A DNA stretch of 64,000 nt. It comes from Aquimarina pacifica (GTDB taxonomy: Bacteria; Bacteroidota; Bacteroidia; Flavobacteriales; Flavobacteriaceae). The stretch lies in contig NZ_JACC01000001.1 of NCBI RefSeq assembly GCF_000520955.1, positions 62,001 through 126,000 on the forward strand, written 5' to 3'. This document shows, piece by piece, positions 37,080-46,800 of the stretch. Under the pieces are notes generated by a model. It was given only the letters and a program-made list of their open reading frames with translations. It had not been told where the DNA came from and searched no databases. How positions within the stretch are numbered: position 1 is the stretch's first letter; each line of letters begins with the position of its first letter. Made by a program: the position numbers and the translations under genes.

Positions 37080-37352
37080 ATGAACAAAACAGAATTAATC
37101 GATGCAATGGCAGCTGACGCTGGAATTACTAAAGCAGCAGCAAAAAAAGCCTTAGAATCTTTCTTAGGGAATGTTGAAGGTACTCTTAAAAAAGGAGGAC
37201 GTGTTTCTTTAGTAGGTTTCGGATCATGGTCGGTTTCAGAAAGAGCTGCAAGAGAAGGTAGAAACCCTCAAACAGGAAAAACTATCAAAATCGCTGCAAA
37301 AAATGTTGTGAAGTTTAAGGCTGGTGCTGATTTATCTAGTTCAGTAAACTAA
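37080..37352 (+). CDS. HU family DNA-binding protein
   Basis: Ninety residues of typical HU: MNKTELIDAMAADAGITKAAAKKALESF helices, GFGSWSVSERAAREGRNPQTGKT (arm region with the RNPxTG tip) and KFKAGADL at the end. It forms a dimer that bends DNA and packs the nucleoid. It has its own promoter (36993-37022) and a strong terminator (37379-37408), so it is a single-gene unit, as expected for a highly expressed protein. Confidence 0.95.
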   Translation: MNKTELIDAMAADAGITKAAAKKALESFLGNVEGTLKKGGRVSLVGFGSWSVSERAAREGRNPQTGKTIKIAAKNVVKFKAGADLSSSVN

Positions 37353-37378
37353 TCAGTTCTTTTTTAGATATTATTACA

Positions 37379-37408
37379 GAAGCTCCTAATAATAAGGAGC
37401 TTTTTTTA
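37379..37408 (+). terminator. Terminator of the HU gene
   Basis: Arms AGCTCCT and AGGAGCT with a 7-base loop and a T7 tract. Confidence 0.85.
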
Positions 37409-37490
37409 TGGTTTCTATTATAAAAAAACGCTGAACTTTCTTTGATTATTAAAAATAATTATTTAGCTTTAATAAGAATAAAACCATCGC

Positions 37491-38051
37491 ATGATATCAT
37501 TTCAACCTTCAAAAGGACATTTGCTAGTTGCAGAGCCATCTATAATTGGTGATGTTTCTTTTAATCGTTCTGTAGTTCTTTTGGCTGACCATAGTGAACA
37601 AGGGTCTATTGGTTTTATAATGAATAAACCTCTGGAGTTTCATCTTGCAGACTTAGTTCCAGAAATTGATGTAGAGTTCAAAATATATAATGGAGGCCCT
37701 GTAGAACAGGATAATCTATATTTCATTCATAAAATACCCGAATTAATCCCTAACAGTGTAGAAATATCTAGTGGTATTTATTGGGGTGGTGATTTTAGTA
37801 TTGTGTCAGAATTGATTGCAGAAGATAAAATCACCCCAAATGAAATTCGTTTTTTCCTTGGATATTCTGGTTGGGATTCAAAACAACTAAATCAAGAACT
37901 AGAAGCTAATTCTTGGGTAATTGTAGAAAATGATCCAACCAAAAATATTTTCGGAAAATCATATGACACGTTCTGGAAAGAAAAAATGATAGAACTGGGA
38001 GGTGAATACATCTTATGGTCAAATGCACCAGAAAACCCCGCATACAATTAA
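37491..38051 (+). CDS. YqgE/AlgH family protein
   Basis: A 186-residue member of the YqgE/AlgH (DUF179) family: GHLLVAEPSIIGDVSFNRSVVLLADH, GSIGFIMNKPL, YNGGPVEQDNLYFIH and RFFLGYSGWDSKQLNQEL, with the closing NIFGKSYDTFWKEKM. The fold is known but the function is not; AlgH was linked to alginate regulation in Pseudomonas. Its last four bases overlap the convergent aminotransferase gene. Confidence 0.9.
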   Translation: MISFQPSKGHLLVAEPSIIGDVSFNRSVVLLADHSEQGSIGFIMNKPLEFHLADLVPEIDVEFKIYNGGPVEQDNLYFIHKIPELIPNSVEISSGIYWGGDFSIVSELIAEDKITPNEIRFFLGYSGWDSKQLNQELEANSWVIVENDPTKNIFGKSYDTFWKEKMIELGGEYILWSNAPENPAYN

Positions 38052-38896
38052 TCTCCTAAACGGATTCTACTATTAAGTAACCCCACAATTCTTTTACTAA
38101 TTGTTGTATCGTATTCTTTTTTTCTAAAGCGAGTAATCGGAACAATTCCTGTAATTACATTAGTAACAAATAATTCATCTGCTTTTTGAAGTTCAAAAGG
38201 AGATACTGAGGCTTCCTCAATTTGAAATTCTGGTAATTTCTTAAGAAGTCTTAATAATTGAGTCCTTAGGATCCCTTTAAGACAACCATCTGCTACAGGT
38301 GGTGTTTTTATTACTGTTCCTTTGACCAAAAATAAATTACCATTAAGTGCTTCTATAATCATTTTGTCAGCATTCAGAAGCAAGCAATTATCAAAACCAT
38401 TTTCTTTAGCAAAAATACTCCCAAGGATATTGACTAATCTGTTATTTGATTTTAATGTAGACAAAAGATCTTTTGCAACATAATGATCCTTAAACAAAGT
38501 CACTTCATATGCTTGATCAGTAATAGTATAAAAAGGTGACGCTATTTGAGACATCGTAATACAATAGGTAACCTCATTTGATATAGGTGTATACAACCCA
38601 CCCGAAACTCTATTTACAATTAATTTGACCCTTACAGACTTGTTAGTAAGTCCATTTTCTGTAATCAAATCCAAAATCTCCTTCTCAAGGAATTCTGGTG
38701 TAAATTGCATGGGTATTTGCATCCTAAGAATGCGCATGGAAGCCATTAATCTAAAATAATGGTCTTCCCAAAAAAGAATGCTACCAGAATTAACACGTAT
38801 TGTCTCAAATAATGCATCTCCGTATGCATATCCTCTGTTATTAACAGGCAACGTAGCCTTGTCATCGTCTAATAAATTTCCGTCGATATTAATCAT
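38048..38896 (-). CDS. Class IV aminotransferase
   Basis: A 282-residue PLP enzyme of the branched-chain aminotransferase/aminodeoxychorismate lyase fold. Seen are NNRGYAYGDALFETIRV, the strand with FWEDHYFRLMASMRIL, the PLP-lysine region LLSTLKSNNRLVNILGSIFAKENGFDNCLLLN, and CLKGILRTQLLRLL with ELFVTNVITGI. The substrate is open: 4-amino-4-deoxychorismate lyase (PabC), D-amino-acid or branched-chain transaminase are all possible; no pab or ilv genes are nearby. It converges on yqgE. Confidence 0.88.
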   Translation of the reverse strand: MINIDGNLLDDDKATLPVNNRGYAYGDALFETIRVNSGSILFWEDHYFRLMASMRILRMQIPMQFTPEFLEKEILDLITENGLTNKSVRVKLIVNRVSGGLYTPISNEVTYCITMSQIASPFYTITDQAYEVTLFKDHYVAKDLLSTLKSNNRLVNILGSIFAKENGFDNCLLLNADKMIIEALNGNLFLVKGTVIKTPPVADGCLKGILRTQLLRLLKKLPEFQIEEASVSPFELQKADELFVTNVITGIVPITRFRKKEYDTTISKRIVGLLNSRIRLGD

Positions 38897-38959
38897 AAAA
38901 AATTCCCATTACCTAGAAATGTGAATGGGTAGTACATATTTTGTATTAAAAAAGAGAAG

Positions 38960-39352
38960 TTATGCCGAGCCCAAAACATGTTTAAGATTACCAATCATAT
39001 TCTCCCAAAGCATTTTATTTTCATCCATCTCATCATCCTCTGAATAATCAGTAACCATAAGAGAAACATCCTTTGTAATCTCATCAACCTGAATACGAAT
39101 TTCGAAGAAATAATCATTATCATCCTCATCATCACTTACCCATCTAAATTTGATTCGCTCCCCACTTTTTTTACTAAGTAGTTTTGCCTCTTCCTCAGAA
39201 TCATCCCAAATAAAAGTAAACAACTCTCCTCGAGAATTCACGTTATCAGCAAACCACTCTGAGAGCCCTGATGGCGTGGAAATATATTGATATAATAATT
39301 GTGGAGAAGACTTTACCACGAATTCAAGTTCATATTTTGTTTTTTCAGACAT
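38960..39352 (-). CDS. START-like/SRPBCC domain protein
   Basis: A 130-residue protein (from the second ATG; another ATG lies two codons earlier). The sequence YELEFVVKSSPQLLYQYISTPSGLSEWFADNV, with FTFIWDDSEEEAKLL and GERIKFRWV, follows the helix-grip SRPBCC fold of the AHSA1/START-like family that is widespread in Bacteroidetes. It is acidic in its C-terminal half. It is presumed to bind a hydrophobic ligand or a client protein; no function is established. Upstream, in the same direction, lies only the promoter of the opposite-strand tRNA. Confidence 0.85.
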   Translation of the reverse strand: MSEKTKYELEFVVKSSPQLLYQYISTPSGLSEWFADNVNSRGELFTFIWDDSEEEAKLLSKKSGERIKFRWVSDDEDDNDYFFEIRIQVDEITKDVSLMVTDYSEDDEMDENKMLWENMIGNLKHVLGSA

Positions 39353-39436
39353 AATCATTGTTGTTAATAAGCCAATATATAGATTAATTGTCGACTTTAA
39401 AAGTACATTGAAAAAAAAATTAATTATGCATAAATG

Positions 39437-39467
39437 TTTGCGTCAATCTATTTTGTTTTTATATTTG
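39437..39467 (+). promoter_or_regulatory. Promoter of tRNA-Met
   Basis: TTTG (39437-39440), exactly 19 bases, TATATTTG (39460-39467): the best consensus promoter in the window. Confidence 0.8.
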
Positions 39468-39522
39468 CACCCTCCTAAGGAATACATATAAAATAATGTT
39501 GTTATTTGGGAGATATATAAAA

Positions 39523-39596
39523 GGCGAGGTAGCTCAGTTGGTTAGAGCGTCGGATTCATAACCCGGAGGTCGGGGGATCGTGCCCCCCTCTCGCTA
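39523..39596 (+). tRNA. tRNA-Met (CAT anticodon)
   Basis: Seventy-four bases fold as a tRNA: acceptor GGCGAGG with TCTCGCT (G-U pairs at both ends), D arm GCTC/GAGC, anticodon loop TTCATAA (CAT), variable AGGTC, T stem GGGGG/CCCCC. No CCA is encoded (CAA follows). Two features are odd: the base of the anticodon stem next to the loop is A31-C39, and the T loop reads ATCGTGC rather than TTCRANY, so T54 and A58 are exchanged. The D stem is elongator-like, while the CCC on the 3' side of the anticodon stem resembles the initiator. Confidence 0.9.
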
Positions 39597-39627
39597 CAAA
39601 TACAGAAAAATTGATTCAAAAATCAAC

Positions 39628-39657
39628 AAAAAAGCGTCTTTTTAAGGCGCTTTTTTT
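39628..39657 (+). terminator. Terminator after tRNA-Met
   Basis: Arms AAAAAGCGTCTT and AAGGCGCTTTTT with one T-G pair, tight loop and a T7 tract. Confidence 0.75.
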
Positions 39658-39813
39658 ATATATTTCTACTTGATTTTAGATAGTTTTCGATTAAAACCAA
39701 TACGCTTTAAAATAGCTCTACTTATCAATTATTTAATCAGATAGAGGCAAATTCCGCTTTTTTATTCTGACGAAAATTCTTATTATTAATATTCACACAC
39801 AATAGTTTAAACA

Positions 39814-40632
39814 ATGTATCAAACCTTCGGTTGTGTTATTGTAGAAAAGAAAAAAGGGTTTTTCTTACGAGATCGCGTATCAAAATCAATATCAGCTTTG
39901 GGTCTAAAAATAAAGCAAAAAAGTTCTGACATCTCTCACTTGGCAGATTACCTAACCACAAACACCCTAAAAGATGATCAAATAATAGCAGCAGAATATA
40001 AAGACCGATTTATACTATTGGGGCATCCACTATATTTTTTAATGAATAAAGAACTCTCAGATACTGTTCAAAAAACCAAAAGAACAATATTTCATTTTTC
40101 AGAACATAAAAATAGTAGAGAATATGGGTATAAATATTATTCGGACGGAACTTTATGTACACATAGTATTTGTTTTGGAGAAAATTTTGATGTTTACCAA
40201 AGGGATTGGTTTCAAAACGGAATAAAACTACCCCAGTCTATACATCGAGAAAATGCCTTAAAAAAATATGCTTTAGACAGAAATATACCTTTTGATTTAG
40301 TAACACTGTTACATATATCCTTGCCAAGAAAAGGTATGTCTTCTTTACTTTTTCATCCTATTAAACAAAAATGGGTCTATGGAAAACAAATTATTACTGT
40401 ACACCCAGATGGTGTGGTAACCTCTTTTCAGGAATTGGCTCCACAAGGGCATAAACGAGGACAAATCGTTTCTATTGATCCAAACTTGGTAAAAGAAGGA
40501 CTACTCATAACTTGGCAAGGACTATTTTATGAATGGCATCACAGGACGATTGAAGAACTTATAGGTTTTAGATTTGATAGCCCTTCACAATATCCTAATG
40601 ATATAACTTGTACAAAATATGAATTACATTAA
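39814..40632 (+). CDS. Hypothetical protein
   Basis: A 272-residue protein that I do not recognise. It starts MYQTFGCVIVEKKKG without a signal peptide, and contains aromatic- and charge-rich beta-like stretches (REYGYKYYSDGTLCTHSICFGENFDVYQ, split here as REYGYKYYSDG and CTHSICFGENF). It ends with TWQGLFYEWHHRTIEELIGFRF. Composition suggests a soluble cytoplasmic protein. The next gene, a lipoprotein, overlaps it by 14 bases, so the pair is cotranscribed and probably coupled in translation. Confidence 0.65.
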   Translation: MYQTFGCVIVEKKKGFFLRDRVSKSISALGLKIKQKSSDISHLADYLTTNTLKDDQIIAAEYKDRFILLGHPLYFLMNKELSDTVQKTKRTIFHFSEHKNSREYGYKYYSDGTLCTHSICFGENFDVYQRDWFQNGIKLPQSIHRENALKKYALDRNIPFDLVTLLHISLPRKGMSSLLFHPIKQKWVYGKQIITVHPDGVVTSFQELAPQGHKRGQIVSIDPNLVKEGLLITWQGLFYEWHHRTIEELIGFRFDSPSQYPNDITCTKYELH

Positions 40633-41392
40633 TAAACGATATATACATATCATTTTGATGATCTTGATTTCTGGTCTTTTAAGTTCTTGTTCAAAACCTA
40701 AAAAATATCAAATAGGAATCACAGCAGTTTCTGAACAGGGTTATGGTGTGATTATAAATAAAATAATTCCTCATACTACTGCTGCACTTCCTATTAAAAT
40801 TGGAGCAAATAACTTTTGTAAGCTTTACATATATCCCACAACCTCTGTAGAGCATGCGAATGCTACGTGGTTAAATGATTTTAAAGGGGTACCTCATGAC
40901 CAACTACCTAATTATATTACATTCGAATATCAACTTGCTGCTATTTCTGAATGTTCTGTATCACGCAAAGACAAAACCATTAAACTACAATTCTTACAAG
41001 ATTATAAACCCTACCAAAAAGGAGACACTGTGGTTATGAGATGGGAACTAGCTGAGTATTACTTAAAGCGAACTCGGGATATTGTCAAACTAATTCCTTC
41101 TATAAAAGAAATTCATAATTCTAATGATACTCTACTTAAAAGAGAATTAGAAATAGCTAAAGCATACTATACCAAATCAAATTGCAAAAATTGGAATTTA
41201 ACTAACCCAAAAAAATTCAAAAAAACAATAGATCTCAGGGCGTTTAAAAAATCTAAAAAGATTGAACGTTTCGGCAAACAAAACAAAAGTGCTTCGGGAA
41301 GCTATTACGGTCTTAGGGTACTTTATCAATTTTACGATGACGGAGAAATCAAATTATATTTAGAAAACTATGCCACCAATCCGTGGAAATAA
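40619..41392 (+). CDS. Hypothetical lipoprotein
   Basis: A 257-residue protein with a lipoprotein signal (IILMILISGLLSSC; lipobox LSSC). The mature part begins SKPKKYQIGITAVSEQGY and is mixed alpha/beta with a helical section (LIPSIKEIHNSNDTLLKRELEIAKAYY) and a final YGLRVLYQFYDDGEIKLYLENY. No family was recognised. It overlaps the upstream hypothetical gene by 14 bases. Confidence 0.65.
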   Translation: MNYINKRYIHIILMILISGLLSSCSKPKKYQIGITAVSEQGYGVIINKIIPHTTAALPIKIGANNFCKLYIYPTTSVEHANATWLNDFKGVPHDQLPNYITFEYQLAAISECSVSRKDKTIKLQFLQDYKPYQKGDTVVMRWELAEYYLKRTRDIVKLIPSIKEIHNSNDTLLKRELEIAKAYYTKSNCKNWNLTNPKKFKKTIDLRAFKKSKKIERFGKQNKSASGSYYGLRVLYQFYDDGEIKLYLENYATNPWK

Positions 41393-41577
41393 TTTCTACT
41401 TTCTGAAATTTCGGAAAATGATCTAAACCGAAAAAAAGGATGAGGCTGTAAACGAATACCATCAAAAAAAATTCTAAAATTTAAAAAATGAAAGTTCACT
41501 AGATGCGTAATTATAAAAATGACATTATAGATTATAACATGTCTAGCATTGTTTTTAATCTAATTCTAATTACCTAT

Positions 41578-43479
41578 TTATACTTTTTTGATTTGTATAT
41601 TCAAAATAGTACCTCTATCTAACACTGAGTCGATCTGAAGAGTTCCGTCAAACTTTTTTAATCTATTTTCTATGTTTTGTAAACCTATACCTTCTTTGAC
41701 TTGTTCCGTTTTAAACCCTATGCCATTATCCTCAAAGATAATGTGAATATTATCATTCAATAGATCTATTTGAATATGTATTTCTGAAGCTTTCGCATGC
41801 TTTAGTGTATTTGTTAACAGTTCTTGAATAATTCGAAAAACTTCAACACCTAAATCTTCACTAATTTCATTTATTTCATTTTCAGGAAATACATTTAAAG
41901 TAACCGTTAGATTATGAACGGTTCCGATATCATTCAAATACTCTTGCACAAGATTAGTAAATTTATTTTGATAGAATTTTTCGGGCATCAAATTATGAGA
42001 TATTTTGCGTATTAAATTATAGGTCTCATCTATTTGCCCTTTTATAATATCAAACGCTGTGTCTTTCTTTTCGGTTGAATCGAGTTGTAATTTTATAGCA
42101 GCAAGGTTACCTCCTATACTATCATGTAAATCTTGTGCGATACGTTTTCTTTCTGAGTTTTGCACCTCTATAGACGACCGAATCAACTTTAACTCTTGTT
42201 CTTTTATCAATGTATTTATCTTTTCTCCATTTATTTCTTCCTGCTTTTTGCTTAACTTATTCTTGGCAACCAGTTTTTGATAATAGACAATCAAAAGAAT
42301 AACACTAGATATTAAAACTATTAATAAAGCGATAAACATCAACTGCTTCATCTTTTTTTCTGATTCGAGTCGATTTTCGTTTAGCTGCTGATCCTTTTTT
42401 AATAATTCAATTTCTTTTTCTTTTTGCAGTATTTGATATTTTACTTCTAACTCTTTATTTTCTTTATTTTTTTGAATTTGAACGAGTGAATCCTTTAGCT
42501 TATACTTTTTGATAGTATACTTATCTGCATCTTGATAATTTTTCTGTGCAATCAACGAGTTACTTAAGTTCTCTAAAATTTCTATTTCGATATCTATAAA
42601 GCCTTTTTGCTGTACTTTTTTTAGAAGGTTTTTATAAATAGTTATGGCTTTGTCGTACTGTTGCTTCTGATGGTATGATTTTCCGATTGTATTATCAGAG
42701 AGTAGTATAAATTTTAAGTCCTTATCCCCAAACATTTTTTTTGCTAATAGTCCATATTCTATCGCCTCATCTAATTTCCCCATCTTTAGATAACATGCAC
42801 TTATGCTTTCTAGACAATACCCCCTTGCTTTATGACCACTGGGCGCTTTACATGCTTTTTCTAAATATAACAAAGCATTATCATACGCTCCTTTTTTGGT
42901 ATATATCTGCCCCAAATTATTGTATGCAAAGTATATGGTATGATTGTTTTTATCTATTTCTATACTCTCTTTATATAGAGGAATTGCCTTATCATATTCT
43001 CCTTCATCAGAGTAGTAATCTGCTAACCCCCTTATATGGTGAACAGAAACTTCTTTGCTAACCAATTTGTTCTCATAGAGATCTAGTCCTTTTAAATGAT
43101 ATTGCCCTCTAATACCGGTAAGCCCTTTGAATCCATATCCAATGGCTAGCATATTATATGCTTTGCTAAGCATAGCATACGATAGAGAGTCTGATTTTCG
43201 AATAGACAATTCATAAATTTTATTCCCGTAGTAAATAGTCGAATCCGGAATCTCTTTTTCCATAAAATACCTTCCTAAATAATTCAACCCTTTTAAATGC
43301 TGATCTTTATTTTTAAGAATAGGTTTTACTAATGCAAAAAAATCATCATGATCAAGATCATTGATGTTTTTAAGTTTTTTTTCGAGTTCATCATACCCAT
43401 ATTGACTTTTTTGGCAAAACATTTGTGACGCGAAAAAAAAAACTAAAAAAAGAACAAGATAATTGGACAGTGGTTTCAA
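41578..43479 (-). CDS. TPR sensor histidine kinase (HisKA_3 type)
   Basis: A 633-residue sensor kinase. A signal/anchor (NYLVLFLVFFFASQMF) leads to a periplasmic array of about six tetratricopeptide repeats (for example YDKAIPLYKESIEID and YDKAITIYKNLL), then a coiled coil, one membrane helix (LMFIALLIVLISSVILLIVYY) and a cytoplasmic HisKA_3 domain with RKRIAQDLHDSIGGNL (phosphorylated His). The ATPase has ELLTNTLKHAKA, FEDNGIGF and EGIGLQNIENRL. Such kinases normally work with a LuxR-type regulator, but none is adjacent, so this one is an orphan. Confidence 0.9.
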   Translation of the reverse strand: MKPLSNYLVLFLVFFFASQMFCQKSQYGYDELEKKLKNINDLDHDDFFALVKPILKNKDQHLKGLNYLGRYFMEKEIPDSTIYYGNKIYELSIRKSDSLSYAMLSKAYNMLAIGYGFKGLTGIRGQYHLKGLDLYENKLVSKEVSVHHIRGLADYYSDEGEYDKAIPLYKESIEIDKNNHTIYFAYNNLGQIYTKKGAYDNALLYLEKACKAPSGHKARGYCLESISACYLKMGKLDEAIEYGLLAKKMFGDKDLKFILLSDNTIGKSYHQKQQYDKAITIYKNLLKKVQQKGFIDIEIEILENLSNSLIAQKNYQDADKYTIKKYKLKDSLVQIQKNKENKELEVKYQILQKEKEIELLKKDQQLNENRLESEKKMKQLMFIALLIVLISSVILLIVYYQKLVAKNKLSKKQEEINGEKINTLIKEQELKLIRSSIEVQNSERKRIAQDLHDSIGGNLAAIKLQLDSTEKKDTAFDIIKGQIDETYNLIRKISHNLMPEKFYQNKFTNLVQEYLNDIGTVHNLTVTLNVFPENEINEISEDLGVEVFRIIQELLTNTLKHAKASEIHIQIDLLNDNIHIIFEDNGIGFKTEQVKEGIGLQNIENRLKKFDGTLQIDSVLDRGTILNIQIKKV

Positions 43480-43895
43480 AATATGATGATATTGAAATAT
43501 TGAGTTTATATGCTTTGTAAAAATAAACTTTTCAGATGATCAAACTCTAAAAAGGCTGTTGATTTATATGGATGTGATCTATTCCTACTGTTACTTTTAT
43601 TACTGAGTTGTATTCATGAATAAAACCTCTATAGAGGCTTTTCAAAATATTTTTATGTAAAAACAAAATTGAAATATCTACTTGATCTTGTTTTCAAATC
43701 CAACACAAAAAAATAACTTTTAACTAACAAAAATATTGCCCTATCTCCTTATTAATCAATTTTTAGTTTAATAAATATACATACATGATTAAAACTTTAA
43801 ATGACCAAAGAAATTGAATTCTAAATTTCTCTGGTCATTGGTTTTAAGTTATTGAGTATCTCACTCCTTACTTATGATTTGATATCAATATTCAG
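43480..43895. other. Intergenic region upstream of TPR kinase and downstream of adhesin
   Basis: About 415 bases with no gene. It contains the probable terminator of the adhesin operon (43800-43838) and the leader of the TPR histidine kinase; no strong promoter box was found. Confidence 0.5.
43800..43838 (-). terminator. Probable terminator of the adhesin operon
   Basis: Arms ATGACCAAAGAAATT and AATTTCTCTGGTCAT pair with one mismatch around a 7-base loop; on the minus strand a modest T-rich tail follows. It lies 60 bases beyond the adhesin stop. Confidence 0.5.
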
Positions 43896-46800
43896 CTATT
43901 CGATGATTAGTTTTCTAACCTGACTTACTGTCGATGTTTCTAATAAAATAAAATAGACACCTGCGGCCAACTGCTGCATATTATATTCAAATGCATAGGT
44001 GTCTGAACCTTCTCCCATTCTTGAGTCCAAAATTCTATTATCAACCATTGTAAAGACTTTTACATTTATCGATTGCACACTTGATAAGGCAACATCTACT
44101 GTAAAGCTTCCAGTAGGTGATGGGTTAGGGTATGCAGTATAGTCAATATAACTGTGTACAGTATTTGAACCTCCACTCTCGCTTCCTTCCTCTGTTTCTA
44201 TTTCTTTATCTACAACAACTACGGTTTTTGTAGTACTTGCAGTACATAAACCTCTATATGTTATTAAAGTGACTTCATACTCTCCGGGAGTTTCAAAAAA
44301 TGCTTCGGCATAATTATCATCTTCATAAGTTATTATTGCCTCTTCAGGAAAGATCCATTCTACTGTATCAGGAAAGGGATCACTGTTCTCAACGAGCACA
44401 AACTCCTCTCCTACAAACACCTGTGTAGAAGCAATAAACTGCGATCCTATAGTATCTGTAGTAGTATCTATAAAAATAGAATCTACAGCTGTACATCCAT
44501 CAGAATCTGTAACTAGGACTTCATAAATGCCAGAATCACTAACTTCTACAGTAGATTCAGAACTCCTAAAACCATTCTCAGAAGTCCATTGATATGTGGC
44601 GTTATCATCTTCTATCGTTGCGTCTAAAACAATGGTTTGATCTAGACATAATGTAACATCCTCTCCTAAATCAATAACTAATTCTTCTGGGTTATCCAGA
44701 AGAATCTCTCTTGTTATTTGGCACTGCTTACTATCTGTTACTGTTACTGTATAGGTTGCTGCACAAAGGTTGTTGATATTATTCGTGGTCTCACCTGTAC
44801 TCCACATATAGGTGTACGGAGGAGTTCCGCCTAAGGTTTCTAAAGAGATGATTCCATCACATCCACCATAACATGTGGGTATAGTTAACGACGGTATTAT
44901 TTCTAATGCCTGTGGTACAGTTAAAGTAATCTGATCGGTAATTTGACATCCTCGTATATCGGTAACTTCTAGGGTGTAGGTACCAGCAACTATATTTTCT
45001 AATTGTTCGCCAGTCTCACCATTGCTCCATTGATAGCTATAAGGTGCCGTTCCACCCTCTACCTGTGGGGTAATAGTCCAGTCATTACCATCTCCACAAA
45101 AGACAAAATTCGCCTCTAAGGATAGTTCTAATATATCCGGTTGTCCTAATTGAAAAGTAGTACTTGTAACAGTAGTACCAACAGCATCAGAAACGATTAC
45201 ATAATAAGTACCAGAGCCTCTATCTTCTAATAAAAACCAATCATCCCCTACTTCTAAATTACTATCGGCATCAAACCATTGATATATATATTGCTTTGAT
45301 GCGTTAAATGGGGCTCCACCTTCTGCAATAGCACTTAAACTAGCATTTTCATCTCCGAAACATGAAACTACATTAACCTGTTCTACGATTACTTCTAATG
45401 GTGGTGGTTCATATAAATCAACATTTTCGATTTCAAGAATACATCCATTGGCATCAGTAATTGTGACAGCATATCCCTCAGTACCTATGTTGTCAAGCAC
45501 ATTGATAGTAGAAGGCTGAATAGTATTATCAAAATCTCTCCACTCATACTGATAGGGCGGTGTTCCTCCTCCGATTGTTAACGTAATACTTCCGTCGTTA
45601 GCTCCGCTAACCGAAGGATATAACCTTACAATTGCACCGCTAACAAAAAGACCTGGGGGTTGCTCTATTTCTATTTCTGCTTGCACTGTACATAAATTTG
45701 CATCGGTAACAGTGACCGTATAATTACCTGCTCGTAATGAGGAAATATCTTCTGTAACTTCTCCATTACTCCAACTATATGAGTAAGGAGGCACACCACC
45801 ATCTACTGTAATATCAATCTGGCCATTTTCGTATCCCCGACACAATAAATGAGTTACGCTAGATTCAATTTCAAGAACTGCTGGTTCTGTGACTTCATAA
45901 GAAGTGTTATCTGTATTTCCATTACTATCGGTAACTATAACAATATAAGTTCCTGCAAGAACAGTAGTCATTGTTTGTGGGCCTGTAAATATTGGATCAG
46001 AACCTCCTCCTACTTGATACCACTCATAAGAATATGGCGATACTCCTCCTTCTGTTGTTGTATTTAACGGAATTATTGTTTCTTCTCCAAAACATTGTAT
46101 CCCTTCTTCTAGTAATAGAGGTGTTATTAGAACAATTAATGGATCTGGTTCTGTAATTTCTTGAGTTATTGTTGCGGTACAATTATTTGCATCTGTAACT
46201 ACTAATTGATACACTCCCGCGGCAATCCCATTAATATCTTGACTCGAAGAATTGTAACCTACTCCATCTATTCGACTCCATGCATGACGATATGGTAAGA
46301 CTCCTCCTCTTACTTCTAGAGATATACTTCCGTTACGGGTTTCAAAACCTGTCAAATTAACTGGCTCAATATCATAAATTTCTAGTGCAGCATCTGGTTG
46401 AGTAATAACCACAGACTCACTCAATGACGTCGTACACAAATTATCATCAATCACAACCAACTCATACGTCCCAGCACTTATATTTTCTAGATCTTCGGTG
46501 GATGCTAAAAAACTTGGATCCTCTATCTTAGTCCATCTATAAATATACGGCAAATATTCGCCTGTAATTTCATCCCGAGGACCTCCGCTTACTGTAATAT
46601 CTATAGCTCCTGTTGCTTCTCCATAACAGTTTACATTCGTGGGTTCTTCGCTCAAAACTACTGTCAAATCATCAGGTTGCATAATTTCAAAAAAAGCATC
46701 ATCACTTGCTCCCTGGCTATCAGTAGCAAGCACTCTGTAGGTTCCTGCTGCCAGACCATCAATACTGGTTTGTGTTAAATCAGTAGTAACCGGAGATTCT

